Virus record (IMG/VR): IMGVR_UViG_3300046616_000024
Coordinates: 1 to 37,982 of that record
Origin: a virus
DNA: 37,982 nt
Reading direction: 5' to 3' (one strand)
Positions 15,959 to 22,505 of the stretch are shown here, one piece after another. A model generated the notes under the pieces. That model saw only the letters and a program-made list of their open reading frames with translations, was not told the origin of the DNA and did not search any database. Position numbers and translations under genes: made by a program. Numbering within the stretch: the first letter of the stretch is position 1; every line of letters begins with the position of its first letter.

Positions 15959-16762
15959 TTAGAAGGCCGTAGTGCGTGAGAGTTTGGCTTCCACTTGTTT
16001 GCGGAAGGCTTCATCCTTCGAGTAACGCGGGTCCGACATATCACGCACCATCTCAGCAGTGGAGCCATAGCCAGCATTCCCAGCGTTGGCATTGCCACCA
16101 CCGAGGAGTTGCGGTTCGCGGCCATTGGCTGCCTCATAGCGAGCACGGAGACCTGAGATAGCCAGCTTGGCTTGATCCACAGAACCCGTGGTGACCGCTT
16201 GGTTGTAGGCATCGAGCTCACCAGCCGTGAGGCCGTTCTTGGCCCACGTTGCCATAGCGTTGAACTGTTCCTCACCGCCTGCAGCTTCGAGACCCTGTGC
16301 GCGGACTTGCGTGGCCAGAGCTTGCTGACCTGCGATGTAGGCGTCCACCACCGGCTTCGGAATGCCAGCGGCTTCGAGCTTCTGGTACGAGGCTTCCGAG
16401 AGGTTGCCTGCCTGAGCGAACTCCGTGCTGAAGTCAGCGAGGTTCAGGCCCTTCGATTCCAGAGCTTCGGCTGCCGCTTCCGGTGCTGCAGGGGCTTCCA
16501 CCGGGGCTGCCTCTGCAGGCTTCCCTTGGGATTGCTTCTGTTCCAGTTCGGTGTACGAGCGCGCCCACGCTTCGGTGTCTACTGCACCAGTCTCAGGGTT
16601 CCAGAACTTCTCGGGAACGTGAGCGGGGCGCTGCGGGGCTTCTGCTTGCGGAGCATTGCCCGTGGCTGCATCGTACTTCGCGGCCATCGCTGCATCGTAC
16701 TCGGGGGTCCCCGGTGCCGGTTGGCCTTCCGGGGCTGCGGTTGCTGCTGCGTTCTCAGCCAT
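15959..16762 (-). CDS. Capsid assembly scaffold protein (gp9-like)
   Basis: A 267-residue protein (T7 gp9 is 307) in the gene 9 position. The N-terminus is an Ala/Pro/Glu-rich disordered segment, followed by NPETGAVDTEAWARSYTELEQKQ, a segment very typical of T7-like scaffolds, then helices, and a basic C-terminus (KQVEAKLSRTTAF) as expected for capsid binding. ATG at 16762 overlaps the preceding small gene as TAATG. Confidence 0.92.
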   Translation of the reverse strand: MAENAAATAAPEGQPAPGTPEYDAAMAAKYDAATGNAPQAEAPQRPAHVPEKFWNPETGAVDTEAWARSYTELEQKQSQGKPAEAAPVEAPAAPEAAAEALESKGLNLADFSTEFAQAGNLSEASYQKLEAAGIPKPVVDAYIAGQQALATQVRAQGLEAAGGEEQFNAMATWAKNGLTAGELDAYNQAVTTGSVDQAKLAISGLRARYEAANGREPQLLGGGNANAGNAGYGSTAEMVRDMSDPRYSKDEAFRKQVEAKLSRTTAF

Positions 16763-16920
16763 TAATTGTCCACCCGGTAGGCTTCGTGCGAGTCCAACTG
16801 AACTGCGCCTTCAGGAATCGAGAAGCCATCTTCGAGGACCTTAGCCGGAGCCTTGGCCTTCTTCGGGGGCGGCTCTACGGGAGCCTGCGGTTCACTGCCG
16901 AGGGGAATTGCGTCTGCCAT
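16762..16920 (-). CDS. Small Pro/Lys-rich protein between portal and scaffold
   Basis: A 52-residue protein beginning MADAIPLGSEPQAPVEPPPKK and ending AVQLDSHEAYRVDN. The ATG at 16920 is one base after the portal stop codon, with AAGGA seven bases upstream, and its stop overlaps the scaffold start as TAATG. The spacing and ribosome-binding site argue that it is a real gene. The N-terminal half is low complexity (Pro, Ala, Lys). Small unknown genes in this slot are common in T7-like phages; function unknown. Confidence 0.72.
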   Translation of the reverse strand: MADAIPLGSEPQAPVEPPPKKAKAPAKVLEDGFSIPEGAVQLDSHEAYRVDN

Positions 16921-16921
16921 G

Positions 16922-18487
16922 TTACTGTCCTTGTGGTGCGGGGGCCGCTTGTTGACCCTGCATGTGTTGTTTAGCGAGACCGCCCATCTGGTTCACAGCG
17001 TTGGGTCCCAATGTCTGAAGCATGTTCTGCATCTGAGCCTGTTGCTCTGCTGCTGCAATCTGCTCGTCGGTCTTAATCAGGCCGTTCATGTCGATGCCCA
17101 GAGATGCCCCGGTGCGCTTGATAAGGTCACCCATGTTGACGTAGGTGGGTGCCACTTGCGGACCAAGTTGCTCAAGGGAGGTCATGAACTGCTGGAGCTT
17201 CGTGAGGTCATTGCCGCGTCCGATAGCCTCAATGCCAGTTGTGATGGCAGGCTTAACGGTTCCTTCAGGCAGCACAGGGAGCTTCCCCTGCTTCTCCATC
17301 TGGAACATCACTCGCTGTACGAGGGGCAACTGGAACTCTTGGCTCAGTGTCGAGTAGACACCGCCCAGTGAGCTTTCCAGTTCGTTAGCCATGTATCGGA
17401 TTTCCTCGGCTGTCACTCGCTCACCATTACGCTGGATGGCGGTGTTCAGGAGGAAGGCAAAGCTAAGCTCTTGGGTAATCGTGTCACACGTCTGCTTGGC
17501 AATAGCGAAGTCAGCCTGCTTCTGCATCTGCAGCACAGTCACATCTTCAGCGTTGCCTTCCTTCACGGCACCTGATTCGCTCTCAGTGAGCACTCGGAGC
17601 TTGGTGGTGGAGTTAGGCTTGACCAGGAAGAGGACCTTGGCTGCAGCAGCGGAGCCCTGAACGATGGCCTTACGGAGAGCATTGAGGGACTTGATGTCAC
17701 CCAGGTACTCTTCCACAAAGCTGCGGCCATAGTCTTCGCCATCGACTGCGATGAAGCGGAGGGGAATCCACGGGGACTTACCCAGCGGATACGAGCCACG
17801 CGTACCGGGAATCTCGATGCCATTGGCTTCTTGATAGACCTCCCAGTTCTTCGGGGTGCGCTTCACGCTGGTGTAGACATCCACCACGTCCTCGTTGTCA
17901 TCAGCCTTCTTGTTCGCCAGTACGGACTCACGGATACCCTCAGGGAGCTCCATCGGGGACACACACTCTTTCGTGATGTGTTCCAGGACGTTGCCCATAG
18001 GGTCCCGCTTGACCACGTAACGGTCCAGCCGGAAGGTCTTCATGCCGCCTGTGGGGGCCAAGAAGAACAGCACGTTGCCCGTGACCAGCAGCAGCTTGAT
18101 ACCCTCGAATGCAGAGGTGCGGATAGTGCTTGTTTCGATGTTGGTCATGACTGACCGCTCCATCCCGCTCAGTGCATTCTCAATCTGGGCGCGCATATCT
18201 TGGCGGCCAGTGAGCTTCTGCATGGTCACATCATCCACCACAAGGCGGAAGAAGGGAGAGTTCGGGGGGAGTAATGCTAGGAGGAGCTTAGCTGCCAAGT
18301 TGTTCACCGCACGGGCACCGAAAGACTGGTACGGAGTGGGGAACTTGGTGGAGCTAGTGGAGCCCTCAGGGGGGAGTAAGGTGGGGATGGTCAGCTTCGC
18401 ACAGTCCCGGCTACGCTCCAAGAACGTAAGGCGGTCAGTGCTGAGCTTGTCATACCGTGCCTTGAGACTGGCGGTAACGTCACCCAT
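16922..18487 (-). CDS. Portal protein (head-tail connector, gp8-like)
   Basis: A 521-residue protein, close to T7 gp8 (536), which forms the dodecameric portal through which DNA is packaged and ejected. Family-typical segments are LKARYDKLSTDRLTFLERSRDCAKLTIPTL at the N-terminus, ARAVNNLAAKLLLALLPPNSPFFRL near residues 55-80, and GERVTAEEIRYMANELESSLGGVYSTLSQE near 365-395. The C-terminus is Gln/Ala-rich. Its ATG overlaps the stop codon of the gp7.3-like gene (TAATG). Confidence 0.96.
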   Translation of the reverse strand: MGDVTASLKARYDKLSTDRLTFLERSRDCAKLTIPTLLPPEGSTSSTKFPTPYQSFGARAVNNLAAKLLLALLPPNSPFFRLVVDDVTMQKLTGRQDMRAQIENALSGMERSVMTNIETSTIRTSAFEGIKLLLVTGNVLFFLAPTGGMKTFRLDRYVVKRDPMGNVLEHITKECVSPMELPEGIRESVLANKKADDNEDVVDVYTSVKRTPKNWEVYQEANGIEIPGTRGSYPLGKSPWIPLRFIAVDGEDYGRSFVEEYLGDIKSLNALRKAIVQGSAAAAKVLFLVKPNSTTKLRVLTESESGAVKEGNAEDVTVLQMQKQADFAIAKQTCDTITQELSFAFLLNTAIQRNGERVTAEEIRYMANELESSLGGVYSTLSQEFQLPLVQRVMFQMEKQGKLPVLPEGTVKPAITTGIEAIGRGNDLTKLQQFMTSLEQLGPQVAPTYVNMGDLIKRTGASLGIDMNGLIKTDEQIAAAEQQAQMQNMLQTLGPNAVNQMGGLAKQHMQGQQAAPAPQGQ

Positions 18488-18687
18488 TACTTCGGAATCG
18501 TCAGGCCAGATGCAGCCGATGCTGCGGGTGTAGCGAGGTCGATACGGAGAGCGTTACGGCCCGTTGAGGCAGCCCGTTGACCACCTGCAGTGTTGGTGCT
18601 TGCGGTGTTCTCTGGGTTGGCCATCGGAGCCGGGGTCTGGGCGGGTGCCACAGTCTGCTGCTTCGGGGCGCTGGGGGCGCTGCACAT
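18487..18687 (-). CDS. gp7.3-like small tail/host-range protein
   Basis: A 66-residue protein: MCSAPSAPKQQ, a Pro/Ala/Thr/Gln-rich middle, and a C-terminal GRNALRIDLATPAASAASGLTIPK. The C-terminal pattern (Arg-rich turn, short hydrophobic segment, Gly-x-x-Ile-Pro) is what small gene 7.3-type virion proteins of T7 relatives show, and it is in the same place, just before the portal. In T7, gp7.3 is needed for tail assembly/adsorption. ATG at 18687 has a GAGGT further upstream. The match is by position and pattern only. Confidence 0.75.
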   Translation of the reverse strand: MCSAPSAPKQQTVAPAQTPAPMANPENTASTNTAGGQRAASTGRNALRIDLATPAASAASGLTIPK

Positions 18688-18700
18688 GGTGGGGATTACC

Positions 18701-18886
18701 TCAGGAGGGGTCGTTCACCTCTGCGTACTTAGCGTGCAGGGTTTCGATTAGACGGCGCTCACCGACTTTGATCCAGAGTTCCGCTAGGGAATCTTTAGGG
18801 TCGGGGAGGCACAGGGGATGCAACTCATCGAGACACTGAAGGAGCTCAGCGGTGATGAGGTTGCCAATGCGTTCGGAAAGGTTCAT
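18701..18886 (-). CDS. Small hypothetical protein, first gene after the late promoter
   Basis: A 61-residue protein (MNLSERIGNLITAELLQCLDELHPLCL ... LIETLHAKYAEVNDPS), predicted mainly helical with two Cys. It is the first gene downstream of the phage promoter at 18936-18954 and precedes the gp7.3-like gene by 13 bases. The family is not recognised. The predicted leader between promoter and ATG is about 50 bases. Confidence 0.65.
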   Translation of the reverse strand: MNLSERIGNLITAELLQCLDELHPLCLPDPKDSLAELWIKVGERRLIETLHAKYAEVNDPS

Positions 18887-18935
18887 GGATGCCGGGACTC
18901 TCTTAAGATAATCTTATATAAGTTTTTTCGGCATA

Positions 18936-18954
18936 CTGCGAGAGTGAGGGTTAA
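18936..18954 (-). promoter_or_regulatory. Phage RNA polymerase promoter P4 (virion genes)
   Basis: The plus strand reads CTGCGAGAGTGAGGGTTAA, i.e. TTAACCCTCACTCTCGCAG on the coding strand. Four copies with this core occur in the window, all oriented toward genes and all in gaps or gene ends. The AACCCTCACT core equals the T3-class promoter core. By alignment with T3, transcription should start at the G of GCAG (about 18939). P4 is the only copy upstream of the roughly 18 kb virion block. Confidence 0.88.
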
Positions 18955-18955
18955 G

Positions 18956-18972
18956 ACCCCTAAATCCCGCAG
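18956..18972 (+). repeat. Degenerate, inverted copy of the phage promoter beside P4
   Basis: The plus strand ACCCCTAAATCCCGCAG matches the promoter core AACCCTCACTCTCGCAG at 13 of 17 positions, in the opposite orientation to P4 and one base away from it. Together they form an imperfect palindrome (18936-18972) bounded by CTGCG and CGCAG. It could be a decayed divergent promoter or a structural element. Confidence 0.45.
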
Positions 18973-18991
18973 AAGCCGAGCCAGTAAGCAT

Positions 18992-19009
18992 CTGCGGGAA
19001 TCGAGTTAA
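18992..19009 (-). repeat. Degenerate promoter-like copy at the end of the DUF3310 gene
   Basis: The coding strand reads TTAACTCGATTCCCGCAG, sharing both ends (TTAAC and CGCAG) with the promoter but differing in the middle by changes and a one-base deletion. It overlaps the stop codon at 19006. Probably a relic; activity is doubtful. Confidence 0.3.
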
Positions 19010-19467
19010 TCCACCAAAGTGCCGTCTTCGATGAACTGCTTCAGCAACTCGATGGAGTGGATTGCCTTGTCCAAGTCCTCCAAGCGCTTCGCCTTATCAC
19101 CCTTCTTCCGGGTGATGTACTTGATGGCCGTGTGCTCACATGCGTTGAGCCCGTTGGCAATCGAGTACTCCATCGGTTGAATCTTCAGGCCCTTGTAGTG
19201 GGCCCCACCGATTTGCCGATGGAGGGCATCAGTCAGCGGCTGAGGGGCTTCGTACTGCATCTGCGCTTCTTGCGCTTCCGCCTGGAGTACCCACTGGTGA
19301 AGCTCTGCGGATGTCGGAGCGGGATTGAAGAACTCAATCGGCTTCCACTGGGGCAACACCGGGCCCCCGCGAGTCTCCGATGCGGTACAGGTCCAGCACC
19401 CTGCGGGGATGTCGTCCAGGACGCTCGCTTGGGCGTGGCTGCCGCACGTATTGCAATCTCGTTCCAT
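19006..19467 (-). CDS. DUF3310 protein with N-terminal zinc-ribbon-like cysteines
   Basis: A 153-residue protein. Residues about 85-150 carry the DUF3310 pattern: IGGAHYKGLKIQPMEYSIANGL, then CEHTAIKYITRKKGDKAKRLEDLDKAIHSIELL. T7 gp1.7, a nucleotide kinase, has this domain, so a role in nucleotide metabolism is likely. The N-terminus has CNTCGSH (residues 5-11) and CWTC (24-27), spaced like a zinc ribbon, an addition relative to simple DUF3310 proteins. ATG at 19467 overlaps the preceding stop as TAATG. It is the last gene of the replication block before promoter P4. Confidence 0.82.
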   Translation of the reverse strand: MERDCNTCGSHAQASVLDDIPAGCWTCTASETRGGPVLPQWKPIEFFNPAPTSAELHQWVLQAEAQEAQMQYEAPQPLTDALHRQIGGAHYKGLKIQPMEYSIANGLNACEHTAIKYITRKKGDKAKRLEDLDKAIHSIELLKQFIEDGTLVD

Positions 19468-19622
19468 TACACCGGGTCCTTATAGTTGAGGCAGCTTGCC
19501 GGGGTTGAGAACCACTGGACCACATGCTTGTCATGCTGGGTGCAGCGGACGCCACCATTGGCAACGTCCACCTTCCCATGTACACAATCGAGGCACGTCT
19601 TATCGTTCTTTACGGGTTCCAC
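19467..19622 (-). CDS. 51-residue zinc-finger-like protein with GTG start
   Basis: The frame reads MEPVKNDKTCLDCVHGK, then GGVRCTQHDKHVV and STPASCLNYKDPV: CxxC, then Cys/His pairs and a last Cys, the look of a small zinc-binding protein. Start GTG at 19622 has AGGA nine bases upstream and lies inside the end of the exonuclease gene (13-base overlap). The stop overlaps the next ATG (TAATG). Ribosome-binding site, overlaps and cysteine pattern together support a real gene. Function unknown; the CLDCxHG motif resembles small phage proteins with a conserved CxxC...C pattern. Confidence 0.72.
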   Translation of the reverse strand: MEPVKNDKTCLDCVHGKVDVANGGVRCTQHDKHVVQWFSTPASCLNYKDPV

Positions 19623-20410
19623 AGAATCACTTCCTGAGTTTTGAAGTTGTAGTCATCGGCCCTGCAGATGCGGGCCAGTTGAGCTTGGAGGATTGCGTCA
19701 TCCTCGGTGAGGCCCTTCTTCTCGAAGGCAGCCACGATGTCCACCCACGCCATGTCATCCTCAAACACGGAGTCATGCTTGGTCTCGTGGCAGTGCGCCT
19801 CTAGAATCCCTTCAGCCTTCTTAGGGCCAATCCCCGGGCAACCCTTATAGTTGTCCGTGGAGTCCCCTACGAGGGTCTGATAGAAGTGGTAGTAGTTGGC
19901 GCTGTGCTCATCCACGAGGCGCGGCTTGTTGTCCTTAGCGGGATTCCACAGCCACCCGGGGATGGTCTGCATATCCTTGTCCTCCGATACGATGATCTTC
20001 CGACCGGGGACCAGCGTGGGGTGCGTAGAGAGAATCCCCATGATGTCATCTGCTTCCATCGTGGGCTTCCGATAGCTGCGGTAGTTCTCAGCCATGTAGT
20101 CCTTGACCGCTGACAGGTACACAGGGCGCTTCGAGTAATCCCGGTTGGCCTTGTAGTCCGGGTAGATGGCCTTGCGCCAGCCTTCCTCGGTGGGGCAGGA
20201 TAGGCAGATGATTAGCTCATCGGCCTTCGTGTGCTCCAGGTACTCAGCTAGGAGGGCATCGATGCGGGGCGTTACTTCTTCCCAGTCATCAAAGTCCACG
20301 CACTCAATGATGTCCCCGGTTTCATCATCGAGGAACTTGTGGGTCTTCTGTGCTGTGGAGGCAATCTTGAAGGCCACAATGTCCGCGTCAATCAGGAGGG
20401 TGGTCTTCAT
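19610..20410 (-). CDS. 5'-3' exonuclease (gp6-like, flap-nuclease family)
   Basis: A 266-residue protein (T7 gp6 is 300) beginning MKTTLLIDADIVAFKIAS, whose Asp residues are the first metal ligands of the FEN/5'-3' exonuclease fold. Further acid clusters follow: PTMEADDIMGIL (near residue 125), IIVSEDKDMQTIPG (near 145) and VGDSTDNYKGCPGIGPKKAEGIL (near 185), the last being the H3TH region. In T7 the enzyme removes primers and degrades DNA during recombination. Start ATG at 20410 overlaps the nucleotidyltransferase stop (ATGA). Confidence 0.93.
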   Translation of the reverse strand: MKTTLLIDADIVAFKIASTAQKTHKFLDDETGDIIECVDFDDWEEVTPRIDALLAEYLEHTKADELIICLSCPTEEGWRKAIYPDYKANRDYSKRPVYLSAVKDYMAENYRSYRKPTMEADDIMGILSTHPTLVPGRKIIVSEDKDMQTIPGWLWNPAKDNKPRLVDEHSANYYHFYQTLVGDSTDNYKGCPGIGPKKAEGILEAHCHETKHDSVFEDDMAWVDIVAAFEKKGLTEDDAILQAQLARICRADDYNFKTQEVILWNP

Positions 20411-20994
20411 GCGTAGACGCTCTGCCAATAACGGAACGGCCCCGTGAGGCGCAGCGAGAAGCCTGGGAAGCGCTCCTTGAACCGTGCCCATCTGCGCATC
20501 GACCTCCCCAGTTGGGTGGAGTCCTCGCAGTGAACAAGCGTGAACGTCCTGTTTCGCATGTCCAAGTGGAACGCTTCGGTCACGTCAAACAAGCGGCTTC
20601 CCAGATACCACGCTTGGCAGATGCCAAAGTCATGGCACTTAGCGCGTTCAATCGGGTCCAGCCCGGGGGCCAGTACGATAACCTGAACGGGCACATGCTC
20701 CAGCGGATGAGGAGCGAAGGGGTCCGCGTCTTCCTCTTGAATCTCGTAGACGTGCTCTACCTCACCACCAGCACCTGCGTACTCTGCGGCGATGATAGGG
20801 CTCACGTTGAAGGCCCCAAAGGCTTTCGCCAGCTTCACATCGATGTTCGGCTGCGAGGGCACGAAGACATCAATATCCTTCACAGGGCGGCCCAGGATGT
20901 GGTCACGGCAGGCACCCCCCGCGATGAGGGCTCCCGTGATCCCAGCGTCCTTGAGCTTGCTGAGGATTTCTTCGAATTGGTCGAACAGGTTCAT
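20407..20994 (-). CDS. Pol-beta-type nucleotidyltransferase (CCA-adding/poly(A) polymerase head-like)
   Basis: A 195-residue protein. Residues 21-45 read GALIAGGACRDHILGRPVKDIDVFV: the GG-x-x-RD-x-(L/I)LGR-x-x-x-D-x-D signature of class II CCA-adding enzymes and bacterial poly(A) polymerases, with metal ligands Asp40 and Asp42. The usual C-terminal tRNA-binding domains are missing at this length; the rest is an unrecognised domain ending RYWQSVYA. Start ATG at 20994 has AAAGG upstream and overlaps the preceding stop (ATGA). A nucleotidyltransferase head alone could modify tRNA 3' ends, RNA, or a protein (as MNT/AMP-transferring antitoxins do); the sequence does not say which. Confidence 0.82.
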   Translation of the reverse strand: MNLFDQFEEILSKLKDAGITGALIAGGACRDHILGRPVKDIDVFVPSQPNIDVKLAKAFGAFNVSPIIAAEYAGAGGEVEHVYEIQEEDADPFAPHPLEHVPVQVIVLAPGLDPIERAKCHDFGICQAWYLGSRLFDVTEAFHLDMRNRTFTLVHCEDSTQLGRSMRRWARFKERFPGFSLRLTGPFRYWQSVYA

Positions 20995-21182
20995 TGCATA
21001 GCCTTTGTAAGGACTGACTTGGTGGAACCCCAGGCAACCAGCGCTTCCCGTGCGATTGCACAGCGTTGGCTGATGGTCAGGGGCTGGCTGTTGAGGTGGG
21101 TGATGACGCCAGCCAAGGACAACTGGCGGTGGGCTTCGAGGAGTTCTTGGGTGTGGAATGCGAGGACTTGAGCGGATGTCAC
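20991..21182 (-). CDS. Small hypothetical protein, GTG start
   Basis: A 63-residue helical protein (VTSAQVLAFHTQELLEAHRQLSLAG ... REALVAWGSTKSVLTKAMQ). GTG at 21182 overlaps the upstream stop as GTGA and its own stop overlaps the nucleotidyltransferase start as ATGA, so it sits in a coupled run of genes. Family not recognised. Confidence 0.65.
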   Translation of the reverse strand: MTSAQVLAFHTQELLEAHRQLSLAGVITHLNSQPLTISQRCAIAREALVAWGSTKSVLTKAMQ

Positions 21183-21448
21183 TTGACCACCACATATTTG
21201 ATGGCCTTGTACTCCACGGGCTGGACTTCGTAGACTACCGAATCCAGATACTCATAGTCAGAGTAGTAGCTGCCAGAGCGCGTCTGGATGACATCGAAGT
21301 AACGCCCGCTGGGGATGTGCCGATAGACCGTAGACTGGGATTCGTACTTGTGGTCCACCTCCCATTCGCCCACCTGCACAGCCTCTAGATACTGCTCATC
21401 GTGCTCACCGTCTTCATCGAAGTAGGTCAAGATGTCTCTTGCGTCCAT
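21179..21448 (-). CDS. Hypothetical acidic protein rich in Tyr
   Basis: An 89-residue protein: MDARDILTYFDEDGEHDEQYLEAVQVGEWEV, then HIPSGRYFDVIQTRSGSYYSDYEYLDSVVYEV. It is strongly acidic and Tyr-rich, with beta-strand-like repeats in the second half. I prefer the ATG at 21448, which overlaps the Rz1 stop; a GTG one codon earlier is possible. Family not recognised. It is placed directly after the spanin genes. Confidence 0.65.
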   Translation of the reverse strand: MDARDILTYFDEDGEHDEQYLEAVQVGEWEVDHKYESQSTVYRHIPSGRYFDVIQTRSGSYYSDYEYLDSVVYEVQPVEYKAIKYVVVK

Positions 21449-21783
21449 CACTTAGGCTCCTTCTGGAACTCTTCGATGCTCGCCTTATCGGCATTGCACG
21501 AGAGCAATTGGTTGTCATACGCCTTGATGCAGTCCACCAAGTCCCCGTTGGTTTCCAGCCTGCAGATAGCGGGCTCAGTGGGGGAGGTCAGTGCTTGCGG
21601 GATTTGGACTGTCTTGGTCTCGGTGACAATCGGAGCTACGGATTGCGGTGCGCTCACACAGGCTGCTAATGACAGCAGCAGGCACAGGAGCGGTAGCCCA
21701 AGCATCAACAGCCACGCTCTGTACACCAAGCTGCTTTCGCTCGGAGACGAACTGGGCAGCGTCTTGCTGGAGGTGTTGTTCAT
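21448..21783 (-). CDS. Outer-membrane spanin lipoprotein (Rz1-like)
   Basis: A 111-residue protein whose N-terminal part ends in a hydrophobic signal and lipobox, LLCLLLSLAAC, with Cys at residue 42 as the lipid-modified residue. It is Pro/Ser/Thr-rich afterwards, as Rz1 proteins are. It begins inside the Rz-like gene in a different frame (overlap 21575-21783) and runs beyond it, the classic overlapped spanin arrangement. ATG at 21783 has AAGG six bases upstream, so I keep this start although a shorter signal from Met27 is possible. It would pair with the Rz-like protein to fuse inner and outer membranes at lysis. Confidence 0.85.
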   Translation of the reverse strand: MNNTSSKTLPSSSPSESSLVYRAWLLMLGLPLLCLLLSLAACVSAPQSVAPIVTETKTVQIPQALTSPTEPAICRLETNGDLVDCIKAYDNQLLSCNADKASIEEFQKEPK

Positions 21784-22027
21784 TCGTTGCCTTCTTTTGG
21801 ATGATGGTGTCGAACTGCTGGAGCTTCTTCACGGCCACTTCCGTAGCACTTGAAGCCTTCGCAGAGTCAGCCTTCAGGGTCACGTTGGTGGCCTGTAGCT
21901 GCCCGTTCTGTTGGACTGTGGTGGTGTAGGTGTGGACTGAGAAGTAGCCGATGGAGCCCAAGAGGATGACCACGAGGGCAACGCCGATGTACTTGGCGAG
22001 GCTTGGGACTGCGGAGAGGGGGAACAT
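21575..22027 (-). CDS. Inner-membrane spanin (Rz-like)
   Basis: A 150-residue protein with one N-terminal membrane segment (YIGVALVVILLGSIGYFSV, residues 13-31), then a periplasmic helical region rich in Gln, Ala, Lys and Thr (about 40-105) that can form a coiled coil. This is the i-spanin layout. The Rz1-like gene is nested out of frame in its 3' half. It lies between DNA polymerase and exonuclease genes, whereas T7 keeps its spanins (18.5/18.7) beside the terminase genes. ATG at 22027 overlaps the upstream stop. Confidence 0.85.
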   Translation of the reverse strand: MFPLSAVPSLAKYIGVALVVILLGSIGYFSVHTYTTTVQQNGQLQATNVTLKADSAKASSATEVAVKKLQQFDTIIQKKATNEQHLQQDAAQFVSERKQLGVQSVAVDAWATAPVPAAVISSLCERTAIRSSDCHRDQDSPNPASTDLPH

Positions 22028-22212
22028 CAGTGCTCCCCCAAGTAGAGGTGGTCAGTCCCCAGTGCGGTGTTGAAGTCCACGTTCCCTGAGTACGGCTCTA
22101 GGTTGAGCGCGCTCATGTAAGAGAATCCGCCGTAGTCCCTGCAGTTCACAAACACCTCTGCATCCTCTGGGATGGTCTCCAGATACGCCTTCAGTTCTCT
22201 AACGGTTGCCAT
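22027..22212 (-). CDS. Small hypothetical protein
   Basis: A 61-residue protein: MATVRELKAYLETIPEDAEVFVNCRDYGGFSYMSALNLEPYSGNVDF. The opening (MxTVxELxxxLExxPxDAxV) is a pattern seen in many small phage and bacterial proteins of unknown role. ATG at 22212 overlaps the preceding stop (TGATGG). No known function. Confidence 0.7.
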   Translation of the reverse strand: MATVRELKAYLETIPEDAEVFVNCRDYGGFSYMSALNLEPYSGNVDFNTALGTDHLYLGEH

Positions 22213-22490
22213 CAGTTCACCTCCAGGTAAGCCTTACCTTTCCTTGTAGCCAGCCACTTGCGGCCAAACGAGCCACGCTTCTGCTCGGTCGTGATGTACC
22301 CACAGGAGGCAGCCATAGCCACCACCTGAGCGTTGGTCCGTGCGTAATCGTTCTGGAGACTGAAGCCCCCGGATTGAGCACGCTGGATGACTTCAGTGAG
22401 TCGGTTGTCTGCTGATACTTCTGGCTCAGTCTTCGTGAAGTGCTTCCGCACGAGGACAGTGAGCACCTCCAGTCCAGGGAATTGGAGCAT
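22212..22490 (-). CDS. Hypothetical protein, possible winged-helix
   Basis: A 92-residue protein (MLQFPGLEVLTVLVRKHFTKTEPEVS ... VVAMAASCGYITTEQKRGSFGRKWLATRKGKAYLEVN). The C-terminal half, helices followed by GYITTEQ...FGRKWLATRKGKAYLE, has the look of a winged-helix end (recognition helix, wing, LTxxG-like closing), but this is weak. ATG at 22490 has AAAGGAA seven bases upstream. It follows the DNA polymerase stop codon at 22506 by 15 bases. Confidence 0.7.
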   Translation of the reverse strand: MLQFPGLEVLTVLVRKHFTKTEPEVSADNRLTEVIQRAQSGGFSLQNDYARTNAQVVAMAASCGYITTEQKRGSFGRKWLATRKGKAYLEVN

Positions 22491-22505
22491 GTGTGTTTCC
22501 TTTGG

